A stretch of 6,195 nucleotides of DNA from Bdellovibrionales bacterium (GTDB taxonomy: Bacteria; Bdellovibrionota; Bdellovibrionia; Bdellovibrionales; UBA1609), in assembly GCA_026648125.1 (NCBI GenBank), contig JAPKGD010000123.1, positions 1 to 6,195 of the forward strand, written 5' to 3'. This document shows positions 1-6,195 of the stretch, one piece after another. The notes under the pieces are model-generated. The model worked only from the letters and a program-made list of their open reading frames with translations. It was not told the origin of the DNA and made no database searches. A program made the position numbers and the translations under genes. Position 1 is the first letter of the stretch, and every line of letters starts with the position of its first letter.

Positions 1-1432
1 CGCTCCATCGCACCGGAACATCGCCGGAGTGAACAATTTCGGCCGAATTAGAATCTGCGCAAATGAAATTCTGTACAGGCGCTTTGAAAATTTCAATGGC
101 CCTCAAACAATCCGATTTCTCTTTAGCAAAATTTAAAGCCCGAAACACACTCAAGACCGGGCTACCCCGGTGTGCCGTCCACTGCATAAATAAACCATGG
201 CTACCCTCTTGATAAAATAAGGGGCCAGCCTCACTCCACCACATCGGAATAACTTGAGGTGAACCCCCTCGCACCCGAATAGTTTGCTCTTCCAACAAGA
301 GCGATGTCCAATTTTCACCAATCCTCGCTTTAAGCTGCTTCTCCTGAACTTGTTCAACTTCCGCCTCAAACCAATCAATGACATCTGTGGTCCCATTAGT
401 CACAGCCCAGCCAACCTGAGGAGTAAACCCCGAAAGCACCCACACCTCTCCTGGAAAACCAGCTCCGTAGACATCAATATTGGGCCCGCTGAGTTGAATT
501 TCAAACCAGATATTTGGAAGGGTAAAGCCAAGATGAGTATCGTTCGCCAGAATCGAATGTCCCGTACGACTTCTTTCTGGTCCCACAGCCCAATTATTGG
601 AGCCATTACTCTCGACCGGTTGAATAAGATACTTTGGTAGATTTTGAATTCGATCAGAGAGCGCTAGGCCCTCCGGGACCTTCATGCGCTTGAGTTTGGT
701 CCCAATCTCAGAGTCTGAAAAGGGAGCCTCAAAATCTTTGGACATAAACTCTGGAAACAGGGACTGGATCGCTTCAACCCCAAATTTTCTCTTATATTGG
801 GTTAAAATAAGATCAAAGCTTCGACCAGAGAGATTGAACGTCATCGCCGCTGCGAGCTCGGCATAACGCCTCATCTCCCAGCGCTCGGGCCTTACGCCTA
901 AAATACGATATTCGGAAGGAAGCCTATCAGGCGTCAATTGATCTATCCAGGCGTTTACTCCGCGAGTATAGGCTTCGAGGTCACGAAGTGCGTTTTCATC
1001 TTCTTCAATGGTCTCCATGATTTTTTGCACCACTCGACGAAGTCCAATTCTCACAAAGAACTCATCCATTTCTACAGTTTGCGCACCGAACATCTCGGAA
1101 AGGCGCGCCCCGCCCGATCTTGTTTGAACATCCATTTGAAAAAGACGCTGGCTTGCATGAATAAAACCTTGAGCAAAAGCAAGATCCTCAACTGACTCCG
1201 CAAACACATGGGGTACTTCATACTCATCCCAAAATATCTCAATATCTCCCTTAATCCCGTTCACGCGATAGGTTTGACTTCTGAGCTCAGAAGTTAAAGG
1301 CCTCTGCCAAAGCCCACCAAACGGGCTCAACAAGGGAATGAGGGCGGGCACTTTACCCCAAGGCTTTGACAGCCCCAAGAGAAGACCCACCATAAGGACA
1401 GCAGAGATGATTTTTCTGATAGGGGAATTCAT
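1..1432 (-). CDS. Penicillin acylase family Ntn hydrolase, 3'-truncated by window edge
   Basis: This frame starts at ATG 1432 and stays open to the left edge, giving 477 residues of a protein that in this family usually runs to about 750-850. An N-terminal hydrophobic segment (residues about 7-22, after R6 K7) is a signal peptide or anchor, followed by the LLSPFGGLW stretch common in the family. The alpha-chain part includes FWDEYEVPHVFA (67-78) and FAQGFIHASQRLFQMD (86-101). The autocleavage site is GSNNWAVG, with Gly277/Ser278, so Ser278 would become the N-terminal nucleophile of the beta chain. NDTHL (297-301) matches the usual NDPHL, and a PGEVW...GWAVTNG block follows. The second oxyanion residue (Asn, about 240 residues after the Ser) lies outside the window. 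The family hydrolyses amide bonds of beta-lactam side chains, acyl-homoserine lactones or related N-acyl compounds in the periplasm; the substrate here cannot be told. It is last in view of a three-gene minus-strand run. GGA sits 5 bases before the ATG. Confidence 0.93.
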   Translation of the reverse strand, partial: MNSPIRKIISAVLMVGLLLGLSKPWGKVPALIPLLSPFGGLWQRPLTSELRSQTYRVNGIKGDIEIFWDEYEVPHVFAESVEDLAFAQGFIHASQRLFQMDVQTRSGGARLSEMFGAQTVEMDEFFVRIGLRRVVQKIMETIEEDENALRDLEAYTRGVNAWIDQLTPDRLPSEYRILGVRPERWEMRRYAELAAAMTFNLSGRSFDLILTQYKRKFGVEAIQSLFPEFMSKDFEAPFSDSEIGTKLKRMKVPEGLALSDRIQNLPKYLIQPVESNGSNNWAVGPERSRTGHSILANDTHLGFTLPNIWFEIQLSGPNIDVYGAGFPGEVWVLSGFTPQVGWAVTNGTTDVIDWFEAEVEQVQEKQLKARIGENWTSLLLEEQTIRVRGGSPQVIPMWWSEAGPLFYQEGSHGLFMQWTAHRGSPVLSVFRALNFAKEKSDCLRAIEIFKAPVQNFICADSNSAEIVHSGDVPVRWS

Positions 1433-1434
1433 GA

Positions 1435-1440
1435 TTTTCC
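1435..1440 (-). promoter_or_regulatory. Ribosome binding site of the acylase gene
   Basis: On the minus strand GGAAAA precedes ATG 1432 with GGA five bases upstream. This supports that start, which also gives a sensible N-terminal signal segment. It lies in the 30-base gap after the lipoprotein stop codon, so the acylase can be translated from the same transcript. Confidence 0.5.
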
Positions 1441-1462
1441 AACATACAGAGAAAGATTAAGA

Positions 1463-2413
1463 CTAATAGAGCTCGACGCGGTCGTTTTCTTTAAATCCAG
1501 ATCCCGAATGAATAACCGCAATTGATCCATCCTTACCAAAGTAGGAAATCACTTCAACGGTTCCCTTCATCCGACCAGGAGCCTTACCGATAAAGCGCCC
1601 CGTTTCTGGATCAAAAACCTCTTCACCCTCTTCAGTGATTTTAAGTATATCGCCAATCTGCAATCCCGAAAGTCGGCCAGCGTTAACAAACACTCGCTCT
1701 CCTGAGATCATTGCGACTCGCCCTTCCCAATTGAGCTTTTCCACAGCGCGAGCAACTCCTGGGATAATTCCTGCAATAGCTTTTTTAACGGCCTGGGAAA
1801 TGAGCTCGGGATCTTCTGACAAATAGCGATCCGAAAAGGAAGATTCCGCCACTCGAGTCGTTACTGAATCTACAACGGCTGAGCGCACGTCGTTGAGCAA
1901 TTCCCTTCCTGTTTTACTCGAATACATTCGAATACGTATTTTAGCTTCAACTTGGGCTTTCAATTGTCTTACAATCCCCACCTGGTCGCCAATTCGTCGA
2001 GCCTTAACTTCAAGAATCTTACCTTCAAGAACAGCAGCAACTCCCATGCCCGAGGTTGCCTTCGCCAATTCGCCCAAATCGTATTCGTTTTCAGGATTCA
2101 AAAATTTTTTCGGATCCTGATTGAAATCCTCAGGAGAAACCATAACAAACTGACCGGTACGCGAAAGCTCTCTCACCACAGTGCGACGAGCCTCTTCCGC
2201 AACTCTCACTGCGCGCTGAGGCTGTTCGTCTAAAAAGGGAAGAATAAATAGACGGTGCCTGAGCCCCGCCTCAGCATCTCTCGCTTCAAACGGAACATCT
2301 CGAATTTCCGGTGGAGCCGTTTGTGAGCTTTTTGAAGATTTGGAGAACATTGAGCAACCAAGCACAGGAGTTACAGCAATGAGGACACAACCTAATCTAA
2401 TATAGTTCTTCAT
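1463..2413 (-). CDS. Outer-membrane lipoprotein, FlgO/TolB-like body with FlgT-C-like domain
   Basis: 316 residues. The N-terminus has a short charged region (K2, R6), a hydrophobic stretch and a lipobox VLGC ending at Cys20. Ser21 at +2 predicts sorting to the outer membrane. A Ser/Lys-rich linker (21-33) precedes a TolB/CsgG/FlgO-like alpha-beta region (about 53-190). That region opens with RLFILPFLDE, continues through an amphipathic helix and SRTGQFVMVSPEDF, then AVLEGKILEVKARR and a predicted beta hairpin. The last 90 residues (about 228-316: EGRVAMISGERVFVNAGRLSGLQIGD, then TGRFIG...GTVEVISYFG...SGSGFKENDRVELY) have the beta-rich pattern of the FlgT C-terminal domain, which tracks G-x-V-x-x-V and GLxxGD signatures. 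FlgO and FlgT are known outer-membrane/periplasmic flagellar parts in vibrios. That assignment is by sequence feel, and a general CsgG-like envelope lipoprotein is the alternative. It follows the 391-residue gene by 55 bases and precedes the acylase by 30. Confidence 0.85.
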   Translation of the reverse strand: MKNYIRLGCVLIAVTPVLGCSMFSKSSKSSQTAPPEIRDVPFEARDAEAGLRHRLFILPFLDEQPQRAVRVAEEARRTVVRELSRTGQFVMVSPEDFNQDPKKFLNPENEYDLGELAKATSGMGVAAVLEGKILEVKARRIGDQVGIVRQLKAQVEAKIRIRMYSSKTGRELLNDVRSAVVDSVTTRVAESSFSDRYLSEDPELISQAVKKAIAGIIPGVARAVEKLNWEGRVAMISGERVFVNAGRLSGLQIGDILKITEEGEEVFDPETGRFIGKAPGRMKGTVEVISYFGKDGSIAVIHSGSGFKENDRVELY

Positions 2414-2433
2414 GGCCTTATTTTAACAAGGCC
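2414..2433 (-). promoter_or_regulatory. Inverted repeat over the lipoprotein ribosome-binding region
   Basis: GGCCTT at 2414-2419 and AAGGCC at 2428-2433 form a perfect 6-base inverted repeat with an 8-base loop, directly before the lipoprotein start codon. On the minus strand the arm next to the ATG (AAGGCC) contains the only Shine-Dalgarno-like AAGG, just 2 bases from the start. A hairpin would mask it. A second overlapping set, AGGCC/GGCCT at about 2429-2442, could form an alternative stem. This could damp or attenuate translation, or be chance; no poly-T follows, so it is not a typical terminator. Confidence 0.3.
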
Positions 2434-2468
2434 GCTTGGCCTAAGGATACCAGACCCTCGTCCAGAAG

Positions 2469-3644
2469 TTAGCGGGGCGTGACCTTTAATTCTACCGAGT
2501 CGGACTCTACGTTGGTCACACTCACTTGAAAGCGGGGAAAGTTCTTCCCGCGAATAGAGTCCGCAAGCTCAACCGCGCCAGAGGAGGAGTCCGTTTCGAA
2601 AAGCACACGGCCAGGCTCAAACCGACGTTCTTTAAGCGTCTTAAGATCTTTAACCTGTTCGAGAAGAAGTCGTTTAAACTGGCTTATTTGTTGGTAAGAA
2701 AGATCGCCATTCACTGCCACATTCAACAATGCCGCCCCAAAAGTGCCACTTTTCCAAGCCTCTAAAATCTGAATTGAGAGGTCTCCCACCAGCTTGTCCA
2801 AAACTTCATCAACCTTGGCCTTAACGACCTGCTGAAAAGGACCTGGTTCCGTTGAATAACTGCGAATTACTTCCCCAATCACTCGCCCATTGCTGGCATG
2901 GAGAGCACTTAAACGCACATCAATTTTGAACACGTCCGATCTTACTCGATCGGAAGAAATTATTACTTGCCCCTTTGTAACCACTTGGGCGCGATAAAAT
3001 TCGCTGAGTTGTAAGAGATCTTCTGTTCCGGGATTTTCTGTCATCAGCGCCGCAGGTAACTGAAGTCGATACTCCGAAACCACCGGTTCAAGACCGAAAA
3101 AACCTTTGTTTCTTAACTCAGTTCGAAGAGATAAATTAAATCGACGAGCCAAATCAGACAACACAGGCGCGGTCGAAGGCGCCTGAGCCCACCATGAATA
3201 GCTTTGCGAATTCACTCGATCAGAGAAGGACACCAGGGGCAACACTTTTGGCGGTCCATCGGCCTTATAAAGTAACCCCTCTTGCAACAAGAGCGCTTCA
3301 AGATTTTTAAGGGAGACTCTCATATTGACCCCATATCTTAAGCTATCTCCCAAAACGACTGGAGACCGGGCCTTTATGAACAAAATATATTTTCCAGAAT
3401 TTCTCACAATTCGGTTTTTTATCACACTTTGGTTGCGAGCGAGCTTACTCTCCCCTATCAACTGGGCAATAAATTGATCACTCACTTTTGTAATGGCACG
3501 CTCGAATACTTCGCGTTGGCCTCCCCCCACTTTTCTTTCGATGTCGACGTCAACCACCGTATCGACCACGTCTTGAGCAATCGCTTGCAAAGAAAATGTA
3601 AAGATTAGACCCGACAACAACATGAAACTCGCGAATTTTCTCAT
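2469..3644 (-). CDS. Secreted protein with FlgT-N/DUF2066-like N-terminal domain
   Basis: 391 residues from ATG 3644. The start gives a textbook signal peptide: MRK, a hydrophobic core (about 5-19) and an AIA-Q cleavage site after residue 23. An in-frame GTG at 3692 or ATG at 3668 would add 16 or 8 residues in front of it and looks less likely, although no start has a strong Shine-Dalgarno. Residues about 28-125 (ERKVGGGQREVFERAITKV, then VIKNRIVRNSGKYILFIKA, GVNMRVSLKNLEALLLQEGLL) follow the pattern of the FlgT N-terminal or DUF2066-type domain. Residues about 130-300 (VLPLVSFSD, RTELRNKGFFGLEP, YRAQVVTKGQVII, then a long helix) resemble a TolB-N-like fold. The last 85 residues are a predicted beta-alpha-beta domain (VNGDLSYQQISQFKRLL, FETDSSSGAVELADSI). 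There are no cysteines and no lipobox, so it is a soluble periplasmic protein. It is first in the operon with the lipoprotein and acylase. Family assignment is by pattern, not a firm identification; a role in flagellar or envelope assembly is inferred. Confidence 0.82.
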   Translation of the reverse strand: MRKFASFMLLSGLIFTFSLQAIAQDVVDTVVDVDIERKVGGGQREVFERAITKVSDQFIAQLIGESKLARNQSVIKNRIVRNSGKYILFIKARSPVVLGDSLRYGVNMRVSLKNLEALLLQEGLLYKADGPPKVLPLVSFSDRVNSQSYSWWAQAPSTAPVLSDLARRFNLSLRTELRNKGFFGLEPVVSEYRLQLPAALMTENPGTEDLLQLSEFYRAQVVTKGQVIISSDRVRSDVFKIDVRLSALHASNGRVIGEVIRSYSTEPGPFQQVVKAKVDEVLDKLVGDLSIQILEAWKSGTFGAALLNVAVNGDLSYQQISQFKRLLLEQVKDLKTLKERRFEPGRVLFETDSSSGAVELADSIRGKNFPRFQVSVTNVESDSVELKVTPR

Positions 3645-3759
3645 GCCAAAATCATAGCGAAGGACCATCGTCTTGACTACTTCAGGCAACACCCCGCGTA
3701 ACGTCTAGATCGCCCCGCAAGGCCTCCCGAAGTGGGCTCCAAGCAAATAGAATTGGGAT
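3645..3759. promoter_or_regulatory. Divergent intergenic region expected to hold promoters for both sides
   Basis: Genes diverge from this 115-base stretch, so promoters for the minus-strand operon and the plus-strand pair should lie here. The best plus-strand -35-like word is TTGACT at 3673-3678, but no good -10 sits 16-18 bases on; TAACGT at 3699 is 20 bases away. I found no convincing minus-strand promoter or operator. A TCTAGA palindrome is present at 3704-3709, with no larger symmetry around it. The region may be shorter if the minus-strand gene starts at 3668 or 3692. Confidence 0.3.
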
Positions 3760-5100
3760 GTGGCAAAACCCTCTCTCACCCTTTTTATTGCCCTCTTCTT
3801 TCTCGAAAACGGATTCGCCTCTTCTCAAGAGCCAATCTGCATCGCTGGCAGCCGAGACAACTTATCTTTAATGGAGACTTTTAACGACCTCGACAATAAG
3901 GATAACTATCCAATTTCCCTGTTTAGAAACTGGAAGAGTCAAATCAGAAAGACTGCCCAGAGGATGACAGGACTCATACCAATAGAGGCTCCCAATTGCG
4001 AAACTCAAAGCCCGGACCCTATTTCTCGCCTCAAAGAGTTCTTTAAATCTCCCATCAAACAAACCATTCCTGAAGCATTACCCAAAGCCGTTCTCGAACC
4101 AAAAGTCGACCAAATAGATGGGGCGTGCGTCAGTTCTGTGATTCGCCAAACTAACTTCACTCCTGTTGCTGGAGCAAATCATTACGTTTGTAAGAGCCAA
4201 AACTCCGAAAAGCCCCTTCCGGAGGAGAAAACCCCTTGTGTTACCGAGGAAATGTCCGATTACGCCACCTGGTTAACCAATCAAGCTTTATTGTGCCTGT
4301 CGGAAGATGACCCAGCTTTGGACGCAACAACGATATTCAAAATGATGAACAACGAATCGCGATTTTCATTTCTCGTACATTACGGAGGAGGAACCGGGAT
4401 TACGCAGCTGACTCGACCCGGCGCCTATGGAGAAATGGAACGGGATCTCGGCGGTGAACGATTTCTTAAATCGAAGTTGCAGTCAGGCCGCAAGAGCTGC
4501 CTTCCTTTTGCTCCCTTGCTTAATGACGAGCCGAGAGACTTTCCTTGCTCTGTTTTACAGCCGGGAGCTGGCGTGGCTCGAGCGATATTCTATGGGGTTG
4601 GATACTTCGCCTATCTTAAATATCCACCCAAAGGAAAAAATGTACCGTCTCGCGTACTGCGTATGAGAGCAGTCAGCCGCATCGGGCAATATCCGGTCAA
4701 CCAAGATCCCGATCAAGACTCTAGAAACAAACTCATAAACGACGTCGTCTTGGTTGCTTACTCGAATGCGGGCCCCGCCGTGGCGTACAGTAAACTGACG
4801 GAGTCTCTTCAGAATCTCGGCTGTAACAGGTCCAATCCTAAGTGTACGGCAAAAGCTTTGAGAACGGATTACAGAGTGAGAATGAGTCGGTATTATCGCA
4901 CGGTTCCGATGGGGGCTTCGGAACCCATTGGCAAAAACGAGAAGAATCCTGCCCCTCGTCCCAACTACTTGAGAGAAATTGAAAAACGTGCGGCGTCTCT
5001 CGACCGGGATGTAAAATCCTGCGTTATTGCCGCCGAGAAGTATTCAACTTTTGTTACCCAGCAAGAAATCAACAGACTCTATTCTGGAGGAATGAAGTAA
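3760..5100 (+). CDS. Secreted SLT-like lytic transglycosylase, cysteine-rich
   Basis: 446 residues from GTG 3760. An in-frame stop at 3748-3750 leaves no earlier start. A Gly-Gly-Gly-Ala run (GGGA, 3755-3758) is too close for a good Shine-Dalgarno, so initiation may be weak. The N-terminus is a signal peptide (hydrophobic about 5-15, likely cut near Ala20). The SLT signature is present but divergent: IFKMMNNESRFSF with probable catalytic Glu199 (Glu-Ser in the position of the family's ES motif), YGGGTGITQLT (208-218) matching the GxxGLMQL block, and VLVAYSNAGPAVAY (330-343) matching the AYNAGPG motif. Such enzymes cleave peptidoglycan glycan strands, forming 1,6-anhydro ends, in the periplasm. 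The residues between are unusually long, with an insert holding many of the 11 cysteines after the signal (27, 80, 123, 144, 160, 179, 247, 263, 355, 362, 421), which suggests disulfides. The stop overlaps the next gene's start. The domain call is from motifs; activity is not certain. Confidence 0.87.
   Translation: MAKPSLTLFIALFFLENGFASSQEPICIAGSRDNLSLMETFNDLDNKDNYPISLFRNWKSQIRKTAQRMTGLIPIEAPNCETQSPDPISRLKEFFKSPIKQTIPEALPKAVLEPKVDQIDGACVSSVIRQTNFTPVAGANHYVCKSQNSEKPLPEEKTPCVTEEMSDYATWLTNQALLCLSEDDPALDATTIFKMMNNESRFSFLVHYGGGTGITQLTRPGAYGEMERDLGGERFLKSKLQSGRKSCLPFAPLLNDEPRDFPCSVLQPGAGVARAIFYGVGYFAYLKYPPKGKNVPSRVLRMRAVSRIGQYPVNQDPDQDSRNKLINDVVLVAYSNAGPAVAYSKLTESLQNLGCNRSNPKCTAKALRTDYRVRMSRYYRTVPMGASEPIGKNEKNPAPRPNYLREIEKRAASLDRDVKSCVIAAEKYSTFVTQQEINRLYSGGMK
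5086..5090 (+). promoter_or_regulatory. Shine-Dalgarno of the small secreted protein gene
   Basis: GGAGG lies inside the last codons of the SLT gene, 9 bases before ATG 5100. With the TAATG stop/start overlap it allows ribosomes finishing the SLT gene to restart, so the two proteins should be made in linked amounts. Confidence 0.65.
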
Positions 5101-5486
5101 TGACTATCCTCTCCCTGCTGCTAACAGGTACTTTGCTTTTTGCAGAATCATCTCAAAAATCAATGGGCCTTGCTGAAATCCGCGCCCGAATCGAGGCCTC
5201 TAAAAATTCAGAAAGGAAATCTCAATTCGCAAGAATTTTTGAAAATCTAATAACAGCCCAATCGCAACTCGATGAAAACTCTGCAACTCTTGCCGGTGAA
5301 ATCGAACTCGTTCGCATCTACTTAGAACCCATAAATGATCTGTTAAAAGGCTCAGTCACGGCCGGGGCCTGCAAAGCAACCCACGCAGAAATTGAATCCT
5401 TGGCCGGGAACAACCGAAATCAAAATGGCGAGCCACCTGAAGAGACCAAAGAGGCTCTTAAAATTCTATCTATTTTTTGTCGGTAA
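5100..5486 (+). CDS. Small secreted protein of unknown function, coupled to SLT gene
   Basis: 128 residues. I do not recognise a family. ATG 5100 overlaps the preceding TAA by one base (TAATG) and has a strong Shine-Dalgarno, so the start is firm. Residues 2-14 (TILSLLLTGTLLF) are hydrophobic, with likely signal cleavage after Ala15. The n-region lacks a basic residue, which is atypical. The mature part is mainly helical, charged and about 110 residues long (IRARIEASKNSERKSQFARIFENLITAQSQLDENSATLAGEIELVRI), ending with a hydrophilic Asn/Glu-rich stretch (about 104-116) and a short C-terminal helix. It has two cysteines, Cys91 and Cys127, which could form one disulfide. Translational coupling to the transglycosylase-like gene suggests a partner or modulator in the periplasm; this is inference. 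Its last 17 bases overlap the end of the minus-strand epimerase gene. Confidence 0.75.
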   Translation: MTILSLLLTGTLLFAESSQKSMGLAEIRARIEASKNSERKSQFARIFENLITAQSQLDENSATLAGEIELVRIYLEPINDLLKGSVTAGACKATHAEIESLAGNNRNQNGEPPEETKEALKILSIFCR

Positions 5487-6195
5487 TATTTAAGGCTATG
5501 GGTAAGCTTTTTTGCCGGTAGTCAAAGATTCGTTTTACATCCCCTTTCACGTACCAACCCGCTGCCAAATGCGAAATCCAACCCATCGGCAAAGAATACC
5601 GGACTCGATCTCGCATCAGCGTACCCCCGGCAAGAGCCGAGAACTCATGGGTATGATGCCAAAGACTGTAAGGGCCTAAAATTTGACGATCGACAAATCG
5701 TTTATTCTCGGACCAATCCTCAATTCGCGACTTCCACTTCACCGGAACTCCGTGCAAACGGAGGTGATATTCAATCTCAGTCCCCTCACCAATATGTGGA
5801 GTTGATTTACCAACCACCTTAAAATTGAGCCACTCGGGCGTAATTCGCTCTAAATTTTTCTCACTGGCGAAAAACGGAAAGGCCTCCTCTATGGGCAGGG
5901 GCAGCCATTGCTCATAAATGACAAGCTCCTCCCCTGGCCCCACGTTCCTGTACAAATCTCTGAGCGCCACTTCGTAGCTTTGAGATGAAAAGCGAAAACC
6001 TAAGCTTTGAGCCTGCTGAGGAAGAACTCTTTGACTGGCTAACATCAGCTCGGACATCTCCCCAAGCACTAGCTTCAAACCTAGCTTCGGAGCCGGAAGG
6101 ACAGCAGGACGCCCAAAAACTTGAGCCATTATTTTTGTCATTTCGCTATTTCTTAATGGCGTGGGAGCGACGGCGTTAATAGGTCCGCTCCAACG
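5470..6195 (-). CDS. C-terminal part of TIGR01777 (YfcH-like) epimerase fused to SRPBCC domain, 5'-truncated
   Basis: Reading is open from 6195 to the stop at 5470, giving 241 residues with no start codon required in the window. The Met at 6141 is internal. The 18 residues before it (RWSGPINAVAPTPLRNSE) continue the family signature GPxNAxAPxPxxNxE into the following region (FGRPAVLPAPKLGLKLVLGEMSELMLASQRVLPQQ, then GFRF), the DUF1731 C-terminal region of NAD-dependent epimerase/YfcH proteins. The preceding Rossmann domain lies outside. After about residue 90 comes an SRPBCC-type ligand-binding domain: EQWLPLPIEEAFPFFASEKNLERITPEWLNFKVVG, then GTEIEYHLRLHGVPVKWKSRIEDW, FVDRQILGPYSLWHHTHEF and IFDYRQKSL. 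Epimerases of this group act on uncharacterised substrates in the cytoplasm; the SRPBCC part likely binds a hydrophobic ligand or substrate. No signal peptide is visible. It converges on the small secreted gene with a 17-base 3' overlap. Confidence 0.92.
   Translation of the reverse strand, partial: RWSGPINAVAPTPLRNSEMTKIMAQVFGRPAVLPAPKLGLKLVLGEMSELMLASQRVLPQQAQSLGFRFSSQSYEVALRDLYRNVGPGEELVIYEQWLPLPIEEAFPFFASEKNLERITPEWLNFKVVGKSTPHIGEGTEIEYHLRLHGVPVKWKSRIEDWSENKRFVDRQILGPYSLWHHTHEFSALAGGTLMRDRVRYSLPMGWISHLAAGWYVKGDVKRIFDYRQKSLPIALNITDKK

Noticed and set aside
151..606. Minus-strand open frames at 151-396 and 400-606
   Set aside because: They are in another frame of the acylase gene, and their residues look like frame-shifted shadow sequence.
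284..1195. Plus-strand open frames at 284-640, 684-866 and 938-1195
   Set aside because: They lie entirely opposite the penicillin-acylase gene, whose frame has clear family motifs. Their translations show no recognisable domain.
1635..2765. Plus-strand open frames over the lipoprotein and FlgT-like genes
   Set aside because: They are antisense shadows of well-supported genes and have no start-site or domain support.
3673..3704. Possible promoter TTGACT ... TAACGT on the plus strand
   Set aside because: The spacing is 20 bases and the -10 word is poor, so it is not listed as a separate promoter.
3868..4666. Open frames at 3868-4062 (minus) and 4427-4666 (plus, other frame)
   Set aside because: Both overlap the SLT gene in its motif-bearing region and show no independent signals.
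5473..5521. Imperfect direct repeat TTTTTTGYCGGTAR at 5473-5486 and 5508-5521
   Set aside because: The copies are 35 bases apart, out of phase with each other and both inside coding sequence; no third copy was seen, so chance is likely.
5985..6179. Plus-strand open frame of 64 residues at the right end
   Set aside because: It is antisense to the DUF1731 region of the epimerase, which is clearly coding on the minus strand.

Overview
The window reads as chromosomal DNA of a Gram-negative bacterium. It carries an outer-membrane lipoprotein with a clear lipobox, several proteins with Sec signal peptides, a periplasmic-type acylase and a lytic-transglycosylase-like enzyme. Base composition looks balanced and uniform across the genes. 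The mix of FlgT/FlgO-like secreted proteins, a divergent cysteine-rich SLT protein and a sugar-epimerase/SRPBCC fusion would fit a predatory or free-living Bdellovibrionota-type organism. That placement is inference only; no ribosomal or marker gene is present.

The left half (1-3644) is a minus-strand run of three genes with short gaps, probably one operon. In transcription order these are: a secreted 391-residue protein whose N-terminal part resembles the FlgT N-terminal/DUF2066-type domain (3644-2469); a 316-residue outer-membrane lipoprotein with a TolB/FlgO-like body and a FlgT-C-like beta domain (2413-1463); and a penicillin-acylase-family Ntn hydrolase (1432 to beyond position 1) with a clear nucleophile Ser motif. 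The gaps are 55 and 30 bases. The first two genes look like a pair working in or under the outer membrane, possibly as flagellar H-ring-type or other envelope accessory proteins. The acylase would be exported to the same compartment.

A 115-base divergent intergenic stretch (3645-3759) separates that operon from a plus-strand pair. The first gene of the pair is a 446-residue secreted, cysteine-rich protein with the signature motifs of an SLT-type lytic transglycosylase (3760-5100). The second is a 128-residue secreted protein of unknown function (5100-5486). They overlap by one base (TAATG) with a good Shine-Dalgarno in front of the second, so they are translationally coupled and probably act together in the periplasm on peptidoglycan.

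The right end (5470 to beyond 6195, minus strand) is the C-terminal part of a TIGR01777/YfcH-type epimerase (DUF1731 region) fused to an SRPBCC domain. The frame is open through the right edge, so the Met at 6141 is internal and the gene is truncated by the window. Its 3' end overlaps the small secreted gene by 17 bases, tail to tail.

I found no RNA genes, insertion sequences, CRISPR arrays or integration sites. Genes cover nearly the whole window, with no gene-free stretch above about 115 bases. I see no clear evidence of an undescribed system; the most unusual elements are the coupled SLT/small-protein pair and the FlgT-like pair joined to an acylase.
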